Positions 7,497 to 15,507 of a stretch of 18,169 nucleotides of DNA are shown here, piece after piece (positions within the stretch are counted from its first letter, which is position 1; the number at the start of each line of letters is the position of its first letter). The position numbers and the translations under genes were made by a program. The notes below the pieces were generated by a model. The model had not been told where the DNA came from. It was given only the letters and a program-made list of their open reading frames with translations, and did no database searches. Location of the stretch: the NCBI GenBank assembly GCA_947463105.1, contig CANHSD010000027.1, positions 1 to 18,169 on the forward strand. Reading direction: 5' to 3'. This DNA comes from Chitinophagaceae bacterium. GTDB lineage: Bacteria > Bacteroidota > Bacteroidia > Chitinophagales > Chitinophagaceae.

Positions 7497-10400
7497 TTAT
7501 TTTAGGCTGATTTGAATCCCTGTAACAAAGGATGATACCTGAGGGTAGTTAAAGGGGTTTCCCAATGGTGCTTCCGGATCATACCCAGGAACCTTATCCC
7601 AGGAGAAAACATTTTGTCCGCTCAGGTATACTTTGAAAAGAGAAAATGGAGTTTTTCTCAAAACAGACTGAGACAAAGAATATCCAACTGAAACTGTTTT
7701 CAATTTGATGTAAGCAGCATTGTCCATCCAGTAACTTGATGTCTGCTGGTTATTGGTTTGGGATATGAAGAAACGGGGATAAGTGGCATTGGCATTCTCT
7801 TGAGCGGTTTTGGTTGAGCTCCAACGGCCAAGGTGAATATCACGAACACTACCAGCGTTGAAAAATGCCCAAGCAGCATCTTGAATTTGAAGACCATTGT
7901 ATTTGCCAACTCCCTGAAAGAATAAGGTTACATCAAATCCCTTATATTCAAAGAACAAATTGGCACTATAGGTATTTCTTGGAATACGGCTGCCGATAAT
8001 TACACGATCTAAGGCATTTATTACTCCATCTTTATTCTGGTCTACGTATTTGATATCACCGGGCTTTACTGTACCATATTGGGTGGCACTGGTTGTTATT
8101 TGTTCTTGCGTCTGGAACAAACCAGCTGCCTGCAACCCAAACAGGGCACCTATTTCCTCTCCCTCTTTGGTAATTTGAAACCCTGAAATATAGGGCCCTG
8201 TTCCTTTCAAATCAAGCACCTTGTTCTTTACGTCAGAAAATACACCAGTGATGCCAAACTTAAAATCTTTGCCGATTTGATCATTATAATTGAGCTGCAA
8301 GTCCCATCCCTTGTTTTCAACGCGGCCGGCGTTCTGAACTCCAGGACTCATACCAACAATCAATGGAATTGGCAGGGTCAGAAGGATATCGTTTGTATTC
8401 TTTATGTAATAATCAAACTCAACATTCAATTTATTGTTCAGAAATCCTGCATTAAATCCTATATTTTTAACTTCGGTGGATTCCCATGAAATCTTTTTGT
8501 TGGCAACAGTATTTTGGGCAGAAACACTGGCAATATTTCCATTGAAAACCCCTGAACCCAATACCACAGAAGATATGTAAGGAAAATCCCCAACATTCTG
8601 ATTTCCCAATGTACCCCAGGAAGCCCTGAGTTTCAGAAGGGACAACCAGTTTATATCACTCATGAATTTTTCCTTTGACATGATCCAACCTGCTGAAACA
8701 GAAGGGAAAAATCCGAACCGTTTGTAATCGGCTGAGAAGCGGGATGAGCCGTCATAACGGGAATTGACTTCCAGCAAATACTTATTGCTTGCCACCAGGT
8801 TCAATCGGCCATAGTAAGACCTCAAGGCCCAGGAAGTTGCATCACCGGTAACATTTTGATTCAGGGCAGGATATGCATTGAGTTGAACAAGATCCGGAAA
8901 CAAGGTTAGTTCTCTTGATCCACTAAAACTCTGATTGACATTATCTGTTTGCTCAGCACCGGCCAGAAGACTAACATCCAGCCAATTGAATTCCTTAGTA
9001 TAATTTGCCTGCACTTTTAAATAATTGTTCAATACGTTGGTATTGGAATTGCTAAGCGTATTCTTTGTAGGGCTACTGAAAAGCAGTGCTTTGGAATCTA
9101 CATTGAAATATTCTATCCTTTTTTGGTTATTGCTTGCAAATGCAGTTGAAAACCTAGGGGCATAGTTGAAATTAATATTTAACCCTTTCAAGGGCTTATA
9201 ATTGGCTTGAAAGTTCATCAAGCCAGTATTGTTTGTATTGCTGTTTACACCAGCCGCAAAAGAATAGGCCAGTGGATTGCCCCCCTCCCAGCCCGGGCCC
9301 CAAGAACCATCCGAATATTTGGCTGCATAGGTTGGCGGAACCCTGTAAACTTGGCGGAACAATTCACCATAACCCACTGAAGGCAATTTGGTGATGTCCC
9401 TTCTAAGGTTGATATCAAACTGAAAATTCAGTTTTTCAGACGCCTTATAGTCCGCGTTGAGCCTGAGACTATAGCGATTGAAACCTGAATTGTTGATGAT
9501 TCCGTTTTGCTCCATATAGTTCATTGCAGCAAGCAACTTGATGCGATCAGTTCCACCATTGAGCGTTATATCATGCTGTTGCTGGAGACCGTTGGTAAAT
9601 GTGGCCTTTTGCCAATCAGTATTGGGAAAATGATCAGGATCTTTGGCATTGTTTGTTAAATAGTTCGCTATAAAATCATCTGTAAATTTTGCAGCAGCAC
9701 CTTCATTGGTCAATCCCTCATTGTACATCTTCATGAATCCAACAGCATCCAGGTATTTGGGTTTGTCTACGGGTTGTTGTTTACCATAAAAGGCATTATA
9801 ATTTACTTTCATTGCGCCAGACTTGCCTCTCTTAGAGGTTATCAGGATAACCCCTGCTGCGGCCCTCGATCCATAAATTGATGCAGAAGCGGCGTCCTTT
9901 AAAACAGACATGGTTTCAATATTATTGGGATCAATGTCGCCAATAGAGGCTACTACACCATCTATCAGGATTAAGGGGTCATTGCCATTTCCTAAAGTAT
10001 TGATACCTCTTATACGGATCTGAGCAGATGCATTGGGTTCGCCATTAAATTGCGAAACAGTTACGCCTGGTAATGCACCCTGAAGTGCAACGGTGGTATT
10101 GAAAACCGGACGTTTTGCAAGGTCAGCACCACTAATTACAGAGACAGCTCCAGTCAGGTTCACTTTTTTCTGGCGTGTGTAGCCAACCACGACTACCTGA
10201 TCAAGAGATTCAGTTTGTGACTCTAGTATAACGGTCAGGGGTTCTGAACCAGCTGTCATTTCTACTGATTTAAATCCAATCGCTGAAAACTGAAGCAATG
10301 ACTTCTTGTCAGCGGTAATTGTAAAAAAACCATCTCCATTTGTAAGAGATGCCTCTTTGAATCCCTTTACAGATATCGTAGCCCGTTCAATGGGTTTTCC

Positions 10401-10514
10401 GTCGGAGGAAACGACTTTCCCAGAGACTTTAACCGATTGCGCGGCCAAATCATTTGTCTGTAAATTTAGAAGAAGTAAGAAAATACAACAGAGATGAATG
10501 TAAAGATTTCTCAT
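7497..10514 (-). CDS. susC: SusC/RagA-family TonB-dependent outer-membrane transporter
   Basis: The 1005-residue protein has a signal peptide (about 1-25, ending LAAQ). A CarboxypepD_reg-like beta-sandwich (about 28-100; VSGKVVSSDGKPIERATISV) follows, then the TonB-box region and plug (LDQVVVVGYTRQKK at 104-117). The plug motifs are ALQGALPGVTV, IRIRGINTLGNGNDPLILID and SVLKDAASASIYGSRAAAGV (about 204-222). The remainder is a beta-barrel ending in VTGIQISLK. It imports oligosaccharides into the periplasm with energy from TonB-ExbBD. No N-terminal STN/anti-sigma-interaction domain is present, which agrees with control by the adjacent LacI-type regulator and not by an ECF sigma/anti-sigma pair. 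It is first in the susC-susD unit and diverges from the regulator across a 237-bp spacer with candidate operators. Confidence 0.97.
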   Translation of the reverse strand: MRNLYIHLCCIFLLLLNLQTNDLAAQSVKVSGKVVSSDGKPIERATISVKGFKEASLTNGDGFFTITADKKSLLQFSAIGFKSVEMTAGSEPLTVILESQTESLDQVVVVGYTRQKKVNLTGAVSVISGADLAKRPVFNTTVALQGALPGVTVSQFNGEPNASAQIRIRGINTLGNGNDPLILIDGVVASIGDIDPNNIETMSVLKDAASASIYGSRAAAGVILITSKRGKSGAMKVNYNAFYGKQQPVDKPKYLDAVGFMKMYNEGLTNEGAAAKFTDDFIANYLTNNAKDPDHFPNTDWQKATFTNGLQQQHDITLNGGTDRIKLLAAMNYMEQNGIINNSGFNRYSLRLNADYKASEKLNFQFDINLRRDITKLPSVGYGELFRQVYRVPPTYAAKYSDGSWGPGWEGGNPLAYSFAAGVNSNTNNTGLMNFQANYKPLKGLNINFNYAPRFSTAFASNNQKRIEYFNVDSKALLFSSPTKNTLSNSNTNVLNNYLKVQANYTKEFNWLDVSLLAGAEQTDNVNQSFSGSRELTLFPDLVQLNAYPALNQNVTGDATSWALRSYYGRLNLVASNKYLLEVNSRYDGSSRFSADYKRFGFFPSVSAGWIMSKEKFMSDINWLSLLKLRASWGTLGNQNVGDFPYISSVVLGSGVFNGNIASVSAQNTVANKKISWESTEVKNIGFNAGFLNNKLNVEFDYYIKNTNDILLTLPIPLIVGMSPGVQNAGRVENKGWDLQLNYNDQIGKDFKFGITGVFSDVKNKVLDLKGTGPYISGFQITKEGEEIGALFGLQAAGLFQTQEQITTSATQYGTVKPGDIKYVDQNKDGVINALDRVIIGSRIPRNTYSANLFFEYKGFDVTLFFQGVGKYNGLQIQDAAWAFFNAGSVRDIHLGRWSSTKTAQENANATYPRFFISQTNNQQTSSYWMDNAAYIKLKTVSVGYSLSQSVLRKTPFSLFKVYLSGQNVFSWDKVPGYDPEAPLGNPFNYPQVSSFVTGIQISLK

Positions 10515-10533
10515 TTGGCAGAAGTTGTTTTAC

Positions 10534-10565
10534 CAAACATAAGCAACATTCGTTCTCTTCAGAAA
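10534..10565 (-). promoter_or_regulatory. Candidate Bacteroidota-type promoter for susC
   Basis: On the minus strand TATGTTTG (10534-10541) matches the Bacteroidota -7 consensus TAnnTTTG exactly. A TTTCTG element (10560-10565) lies 18 nt upstream, near the -33 position, and is a weak match. The implied leader is only about 13 nt, which is short, so the assignment is tentative. The hexamer array (10598-10627) would lie just upstream of it. Confidence 0.35.
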
Positions 10566-10595
10566 GATGAGATTTTTGTGAATTCATAATTTTAT

Positions 10596-10627
10596 ATCGT
10601 TAGCGTTAACGTTTACGTTTACGATAG
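10596..10627. promoter_or_regulatory. Tandem CGTTWA hexamer array, probable regulator-binding site
   Basis: Five contiguous hexamers run CGTTAG, CGTTAA, CGTTTA, CGTTTA, CGATAG (10598-10627). Positions 10596-10625 also form an imperfect palindrome with 24 of 30 positions symmetric, with AACGTT near the centre (10608-10613). LacI-family operators typically have a central CG inside such symmetry. It lies between susC and the divergent LacI-type gene, so it is the natural site for control of one or both. Binding is inferred. Confidence 0.6.
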
Positions 10628-10694
10628 ATATATTTTTTTTCTGTTATTGAATTTCAATAATAAAAACAAGTATTATATGAGTTATTTCGATTAA

Positions 10695-10706
10695 ATTAAC
10701 GTTACC
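10695..10706. promoter_or_regulatory. Second candidate LacI-type operator (TAACGTTA core)
   Basis: The perfect 8-bp palindrome TAACGTTA (10697-10704) shares TTAACGTT with the hexamer array 90 bp away, centre to centre. It lies 47 bp before the regulator's start codon, where it could serve autoregulation or looping with the first site. A TATCTTTC element (10722-10729), one mismatch from the -7 consensus, follows it. Confidence 0.45.
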
Positions 10707-10751
10707 AATAACCCAACCAACTATCTTTCAACCGATAGAAATATAAAAATT

Positions 10752-11909
10752 ATGGCTCGCGTAAAATGTCCAAAATGCACCAAGGTTGAACGTATTCTAA
10801 AAGCAGGAATAGTAAGAAACAAACAGCGATATTATTGCAAGGATTGTAACTATCACTTCATTGTTGCAGTGCCTAAAAAATCGATAGGTAGATCATCAAG
10901 CAAAGAAGACTTACAGACATCAATGCAGGATATCGCTAAAGCGGCTGGCGTATCCACCACAACCGTATCAAGAGCATTAAACAACCGCCCAGATATCAAC
11001 AACCAGACCAGCAAATTCATCAAGGAGCTTGCTTTGGCAATGAACTATCAACCCAATATTCTTGCACAAAGTTTGGTCACGCGATCCACACATACATTGG
11101 GGGTCATCATACCGAGTCTGGAGACAACCATTTTCTCGACCATGCTGAGTGGTATTCAGGAAGTAGCTGCCCTTGCGGGATATCGCGTCAACATTTGCAC
11201 TTCCAATGAAAATCATGAAACTGAAATTGCAAACATTCAGGCACTGATGAACAACATGATTGATGGGCTATTGATTTGCCATACCATCCAAACCAATTCA
11301 TTTGAACATATCAGAAGTCATATCGGAAAACGAATTCCTATCGTCCAATTCTACCGGGTCGCTGACAATCTTCCTGTTTCACAGATTTTGGCAGATGATG
11401 AGTCCGGTGCAGAACAAGTGACAGAGTACCTGATCCAAAAAGGATGTCGCAGAATAGCCATATTATTGGGCTCTAAAGGACTTTCCATATCGCAGAAAAG
11501 ATTCATTGGATACCAAAATATACTCCAAAAGCATCAACTAAAGATTGATGAAAAATTAATTGTTCATTGTGATTTCACACTGGGAAAAGTCGTAAAAGCC
11601 GTTGACAGCTGGCTAAAGATTAAACCGGGCATCGATGCCATTATTTCTATTTCAGACAAAAGTGCAGTACAGATCATCCGTCATCTGAAGGAAAAAAAAG
11701 TAGCTGCTCCCGGAAAAATTCGTGTTTTTGGTTTTGGAAATGAATTTGTTGGGGAAATCGTAGATCCTTCGCTAAGTACTTTTGATACCAAAACAAAACG
11801 CATTGGGGAAGAAGCATCCCGGCTAATCATTGAGGAGATTATTACAGGAAAACAGCATTTAACAAAAAAAATTATCCCAGGTAAAATGATCATAAGGAAA
11901 TCCGGATGA
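10752..11909 (+). CDS. LacI-family regulator with N-terminal InsA/IS1-like zinc ribbon
   Basis: The protein has 385 residues. Residues 1-40 form a zinc ribbon with CPKC (C6, C9) and CKDC (C29, C32) around GIVRNKQRYY, the pattern of the InsA/IS1-type transposase N-terminus. A polar linker (41-56) follows. The LacI helix-turn-helix comes next (MQDIAKAAGVSTTTVSRAL, 58-76) with hinge helix YQPNILAQSL (99-108). Then comes a periplasmic-binding-protein-like sensor domain (TLGVIIPSLETTIFS at 115 to the C-terminus; DGLLIC, QILADDESGA, RVFGFGNEF). A usual LacI protein is about 330-345 residues, and the extra length equals the ribbon and linker. It probably represses or activates susCD and the enzyme genes in response to a sugar ligand. 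It diverges from susC and converges with the sulfatase gene. The ATG at 10752 is chosen because the Cys motif starts at residue 6. Confidence 0.93.
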   Translation: MARVKCPKCTKVERILKAGIVRNKQRYYCKDCNYHFIVAVPKKSIGRSSSKEDLQTSMQDIAKAAGVSTTTVSRALNNRPDINNQTSKFIKELALAMNYQPNILAQSLVTRSTHTLGVIIPSLETTIFSTMLSGIQEVAALAGYRVNICTSNENHETEIANIQALMNNMIDGLLICHTIQTNSFEHIRSHIGKRIPIVQFYRVADNLPVSQILADDESGAEQVTEYLIQKGCRRIAILLGSKGLSISQKRFIGYQNILQKHQLKIDEKLIVHCDFTLGKVVKAVDSWLKIKPGIDAIISISDKSAVQIIRHLKEKKVAAPGKIRVFGFGNEFVGEIVDPSLSTFDTKTKRIGEEASRLIIEEIITGKQHLTKKIIPGKMIIRKSG

Positions 11910-12020
11910 AAAATCAGATGATTACTTTATGCCAATCAGCTTGCAAAAAAAATGATGCAAGAATGACTAAATCCAAAAATAAATTAGTTCAACAACAAAT
12001 AAGAAACAACCAAATAATTA

Positions 12021-12044
12021 GGCCAATATCAGAAATTTTTGGCC
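12021..12044. terminator. Weak inverted repeat between convergent regulator and sulfatase genes
   Basis: GGCCAA (12021-12026) and TTGGCC (12039-12044) form a 6-bp stem with a 12-nt loop overlapping the sulfatase stop codon. It could end either convergent transcript, but no good T tract follows on either strand. Confidence 0.25.
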
Positions 12045-13453
12045 TTGATAAAAGGATCATCAGGACAAAGTTTTTCGGTTTGATATTTCATTGCGGTTGC
12101 TTCACATTCTTTGCGCAACCTGGCAAGAATTTTTGCATATTTTACATCTGACGCGAGATTGTTTTTCTCCATCGGATCATTTTTTAGATCATACAATTCT
12201 TCAGGGGCATTGATCAATCTATACCGAAAATATTTCCATCTTTCTGTCCTGATGGCCTCACTGGAAGGAATATCAGGATTGTCCCACAAATGCTCTAATA
12301 AAATTGCATCTCTGTTCAAATTGGTTTTGTTATTTACCAACAAAGGAGTCAGGCTTTTCCCCTGATAGTTTTTAGGAGCAGTAATTCCTGCCATGTCCAT
12401 CATTGTCTTTGTGATATCAATATTAAGCACCATTTGATCAACGCTGGATGATTTTTTCACCCTGGGGTCATAAATGATCAACGGTATTCTGATCGATACA
12501 TCATACATCAGCCACTTATCAGCCAGTTGGCGATCGCCTAAAAAATATCCGTTGTCGCCCATCACAATAATAATAGTATTGTCATCTATACCCTTTTGCT
12601 TTAGTTGATTTCTGATCTCACCAATTTCATTGTCAATTTCAGTAATCATGCGATAATACCCCTTGACCATCTGCTGGTATTTTTCCGGAGTATCAAACCT
12701 CCATTTCCATCTTACCCTGTTGAATCCATCCCTGACCTCTTTTGGAAGACGATTGAAATATTCATCATCGCCCAACAATGGTGCAGGGATTTGAATATTT
12801 TTATAAAGATCAGCGGATTTATCCTGCCAGAAATATTGCTCGACAGAATTATCATGCCCGTGTGGAGCGCTGAAAGAAAGAGAAAGACAAAAAGGTTTGT
12901 TAGCAGGGGCATTCTTGATAAACTCCTGGGCCTGATATCCTGTATACCTGGTAAGGTGAACGGTATCTTTTCCAATTTTTTTATAAAAATATCCCCGACG
13001 ATCAGGACTTCCTCCCCTATCATAAAAATCGCTCTGGTCAAAATATTGATTGGCAGAATCAATGATCACACCCAGTTTACCAAAGAAACCAACATGATAC
13101 CCACTCTCCCTTAAAAGTTTGGGGTAGATGATATCAGCATAAGGTTGCTTCAGTCTGGGTTTTTGAAAAGTATATCCGTGGGTGCGTTCATACAAGCCCG
13201 TTAAAATGGAAGCCCTGCTGGCAGCACAAATGGGAGTGGTTGAAAAAGCATTTTTGAAATAGGTACCTGCATTCGCCAAAGCATCCATCTCAGGGGTCTG
13301 AACAATCGGGTTGCCTGCAACACCAAGGGCATCCCAGCGTTGATCGTCGGTAAGGATGAAGATGATATTGGGCTGCTTTTCCTGGCCCAGCACGATGGAA
13401 TGGATGATCAATAATCCAACGAAGACATTAAAAAAATATTTCAAACAGTTCAT
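12029..13453 (-). CDS. Secreted S1-family (formylglycine-dependent) sulfatase
   Basis: The 474-residue protein has a signal peptide (about 1-23, ending VLGQ). The metal site NIIFILTDDQRWDALG (D36, D37) is followed by the modification motif PICAASRASILTG with C76 as the residue converted to formylglycine and R80 beside it. It also has FFGKLG (K126), SAPHGH (H198), MGDNGYFLGD (D300, N301) and DKWLMYDVSIRIPLI (K313). The motif is C-x-A-x-R; the commoner form is C-x-P-x-R, and the Ala form is known in the family. It removes sulfate esters from glycans in the periplasm. Its presence argues that the locus substrate is sulfated, as in many algal or animal glycans. The S1 subfamily and linkage are not assignable by eye. 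It is a single gene, convergent with the regulator and divergent (76 bp) from the sugar-oxidation operon. A formylglycine-generating enzyme or anSME must lie elsewhere. Confidence 0.95.
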   Translation of the reverse strand: MNCLKYFFNVFVGLLIIHSIVLGQEKQPNIIFILTDDQRWDALGVAGNPIVQTPEMDALANAGTYFKNAFSTTPICAASRASILTGLYERTHGYTFQKPRLKQPYADIIYPKLLRESGYHVGFFGKLGVIIDSANQYFDQSDFYDRGGSPDRRGYFYKKIGKDTVHLTRYTGYQAQEFIKNAPANKPFCLSLSFSAPHGHDNSVEQYFWQDKSADLYKNIQIPAPLLGDDEYFNRLPKEVRDGFNRVRWKWRFDTPEKYQQMVKGYYRMITEIDNEIGEIRNQLKQKGIDDNTIIIVMGDNGYFLGDRQLADKWLMYDVSIRIPLIIYDPRVKKSSSVDQMVLNIDITKTMMDMAGITAPKNYQGKSLTPLLVNNKTNLNRDAILLEHLWDNPDIPSSEAIRTERWKYFRYRLINAPEELYDLKNDPMEKNNLASDVKYAKILARLRKECEATAMKYQTEKLCPDDPFIKAKNF

Positions 13454-13529
13454 TTTTATAAATAGCAGTGAAATTAAGTAGTTTTAGGGCAATTTATGTC
13501 GCTTTGAACTTTGAAAATTTAATTTAACG

Positions 13530-14477
13530 ATGCAATACCGCAGGCTGGGAAAAACTGAACTGAATGTTTCTGTGATAGGATTTGGCGCCTCTCCACTGGG
13601 AAATGTATTTGACGATTGTGATGAGCAGGAGGGAATCCGATCCGTACATTGTGCATTAGACCTTGGCATCAATTTTTTTGATGTTGCTCCATTTTATGGC
13701 ATCACGCTGGCTGAAACGCGTTTGGGCGATGCCCTCAAGGGAAAGCGAAATGATATACTGTTGGCCACAAAATGTGGAAGGTATGGATTGAGGGATTTTG
13801 ATTTTAGTTACCAACGGATCCTTGACAGTGCAGACGAATCACTGAGAAGACTTCAAACAGACTATGTCGATTTGATGCAACTACACGACATTGAATTTGG
13901 CAGCAGAGAACAGGTGCTGAACGAGGCCATTCCGGCCCTTCAAAAAATTAAAGCATCCGGGAAAGCCCGGTTTGTGGGCATTACAGGACTTCCTGTCAAC
14001 TATCTCGCAGACATCGCAAGAGCAGTGGAGGTGGACACTGTGCTGTCCTGGGCACACTTTAACCTGCTGCAAGATGAGATCAATGCAGCGCTTGTTCCGC
14101 TTTGTCAACAAAAAGACATGGGATTGATGAATGCTGCACCGCTTGTTCAACGCATCCTTTCTGATGCATCCATTCCTTCATGGCACAATGCACCTGCGGA
14201 GTTAAAAGCCATGCAGGCGCCATTGCTTGAATGTTGCAAGAGATATGGCGTTGCGCTCAGTGATGTTGCGATCCGCTATGCCATTGACCACCCTTTCATT
14301 GCCAGCACCATCATTGGCATGTGTGACCAGAAGAATGTGAAAAAAAATGCAGGCGTAATGGAATTTTCAATCCCGGATGGCCTGTTGGATGAGATCAATC
14401 AATTGATTGCTCCTGTCAAAAATACCATGTGGTTTGAAGGCATGCCCGAAAACAATATATCCAGAAAAAATCCATAA
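13530..14477 (+). CDS. Aldo/keto reductase, L-fucose/L-galactose dehydrogenase-like
   Basis: The 315-residue cytoplasmic (alpha/beta)8 barrel has the AKR catalytic tetrad D51 (NFFDVAPFYG), Y56, K81 (LATKCGRYG) and H119 (LMQLHDIEFG). The opening YRRLGKTELNVSVIGFGASP followed by LGNVF resembles plant L-galactose dehydrogenase and bacterial D-threo-aldose/L-fucose 1-dehydrogenases, which oxidise the C1 hydroxyl to the lactone with NAD(P). In this locus it would oxidise the freed L-sugar as the first committed step. It is the first gene of a four-gene plus-strand operon and its stop is followed 1 nt later by the next ATG. Substrate identity (L-fucose, L-galactose or another threo-aldose) is inference. 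Other AKR activities such as reduction of a carbonyl cannot be excluded. Confidence 0.88.
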   Translation: MQYRRLGKTELNVSVIGFGASPLGNVFDDCDEQEGIRSVHCALDLGINFFDVAPFYGITLAETRLGDALKGKRNDILLATKCGRYGLRDFDFSYQRILDSADESLRRLQTDYVDLMQLHDIEFGSREQVLNEAIPALQKIKASGKARFVGITGLPVNYLADIARAVEVDTVLSWAHFNLLQDEINAALVPLCQQKDMGLMNAAPLVQRILSDASIPSWHNAPAELKAMQAPLLECCKRYGVALSDVAIRYAIDHPFIASTIIGMCDQKNVKKNAGVMEFSIPDGLLDEINQLIAPVKNTMWFEGMPENNISRKNP

Positions 14478-14478
14478 G

Positions 14479-15507
14479 ATGAAAGCATTGTATTTGACTG
14501 CCATAGGAGAAACGGCCATCAGGGAGATTGAGATCCCAATACCCGGGCCGGAAGAAGTGTTGGTGAAAATTGGCATGGTCGGCTTTTGCGGAGGAGATCT
14601 CAATGGTTTCAAAGGCCTTTTTGAATTGCAAGAATATCCAAACATACTGGGCCATGAAGTGGGTGGAACAATTGTTCAAACGGGCAGTGCTGTTCCTGAA
14701 AGGTTTCAAACAGGCATGAATGTTACTGTTTACCCCTACCAGAACTGTGGCAAATGCATTTCCTGCAGAAAAGGAAGAAAGAATGCTTGCCAGGACAACA
14801 AGACCATGGGTGTAAGGCGCCCAGGTGCCATGACAGAATTCATTGCCCTGCATTGGAATGATGTTTATGTTTCAACAACACTTTCCCTGAAGGCGCTAGC
14901 CTTGGTGGAGCCCTTGACCGTTGGCTTTCACGCAGCAGCAAGAGGCAGGGTCACCCAGCATGATACGGTTGCCGTCATTGGTTGCGGAATGGTTGGGCTT
15001 GGGGCCTTGGCCTCTGCTGTCCACCGCGGAGCCAAGACAATTGCCATAGACCTTGATCCAACAAAATTGGACATCGCCCAAAAAATTGGAGCTACTCATG
15101 TCATCCAATCCAACCTGATCAATGTTCATGATGCACTGATGGATATCACTGGCGGTGATGGTCCGGACGTCATCATTGAAGCCGTTGGAAGCCCCATCAC
15201 CTATCGCACCGCGGTGGAAGAAGTTGCCTACACAGGAAGGGTTGTCTGTATTGGGTATGCAAAATCTCCCGTAGAATTCAATACAGGACTTTTTGTGCGC
15301 AAGGAAATTGAAATCCTGGGATCACGCAATTGCACCACAGAGTTCCCGGAAGTCATCCAATATCTCGAAGAAGGCAGGTTCCCTATTGATGAAGTGATCA
15401 GCAAAACAGTTTCCATTGACGGTGCCGGAGAGGCACTTGCCAATTGGGCTGAAGATCCCAAAGGAATCATAAAAATCATGGTAAACTTTAATCATCCTCA
15501 ATCATGA
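14479..15507 (+). CDS. Zinc-dependent medium-chain alcohol dehydrogenase (sugar/aldonate type)
   Basis: The protein has 342 residues from ATG 14479. An upstream in-frame ATG at 14407 would overlap the previous gene by 71 nt and adds residues without family features, so it is rejected. Catalytic zinc ligands are probably C37 (VGFCGGD), H59-E60 (GHEVGG) and E144 (VEPLTVGFH). The structural zinc Cys set is C90, C93, C96, C104. The Rossmann motif VIGCGMVGLG (167-176) ends in D191, which favours NAD over NADP. The sequence pattern is close to L-threonine/sorbitol-type dehydrogenases and to L-galactonate-5-dehydrogenase (LgoD)-like enzymes. It probably oxidises a secondary hydroxyl of the sugar acid or polyol made upstream. 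It is operonic with its neighbours: a 1-nt gap before and a 4-nt ATGA overlap after. Confidence 0.9.
   Translation: MKALYLTAIGETAIREIEIPIPGPEEVLVKIGMVGFCGGDLNGFKGLFELQEYPNILGHEVGGTIVQTGSAVPERFQTGMNVTVYPYQNCGKCISCRKGRKNACQDNKTMGVRRPGAMTEFIALHWNDVYVSTTLSLKALALVEPLTVGFHAAARGRVTQHDTVAVIGCGMVGLGALASAVHRGAKTIAIDLDPTKLDIAQKIGATHVIQSNLINVHDALMDITGGDGPDVIIEAVGSPITYRTAVEEVAYTGRVVCIGYAKSPVEFNTGLFVRKEIEILGSRNCTTEFPEVIQYLEEGRFPIDEVISKTVSIDGAGEALANWAEDPKGIIKIMVNFNHPQS

Noticed and set aside
10752..10880. Remnant of an IS1-type insertion before the LacI gene
   Set aside because: The zinc ribbon is in frame with the LacI domain, and I saw no terminal inverted repeats or target duplication; a fused domain is the better reading.
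11906..12151. Short plus-strand open frame overlapping the regulator stop
   Set aside because: It has a biased, Lys/Asn-rich then sulfatase-antisense composition, no recognisable domain, and more than half lies antisense to the sulfatase.
12605..13114. 169-codon plus-strand open frame inside the sulfatase gene
   Set aside because: It is antisense to the well-supported sulfatase and has no coherent domain.
14407..14478. Longer N-terminus for the zinc alcohol dehydrogenase (24 extra residues)
   Set aside because: It overlaps the end of the aldo/keto reductase gene and adds no family sequence; the family start MKALYL lies at 14479, 1 nt after the previous stop.
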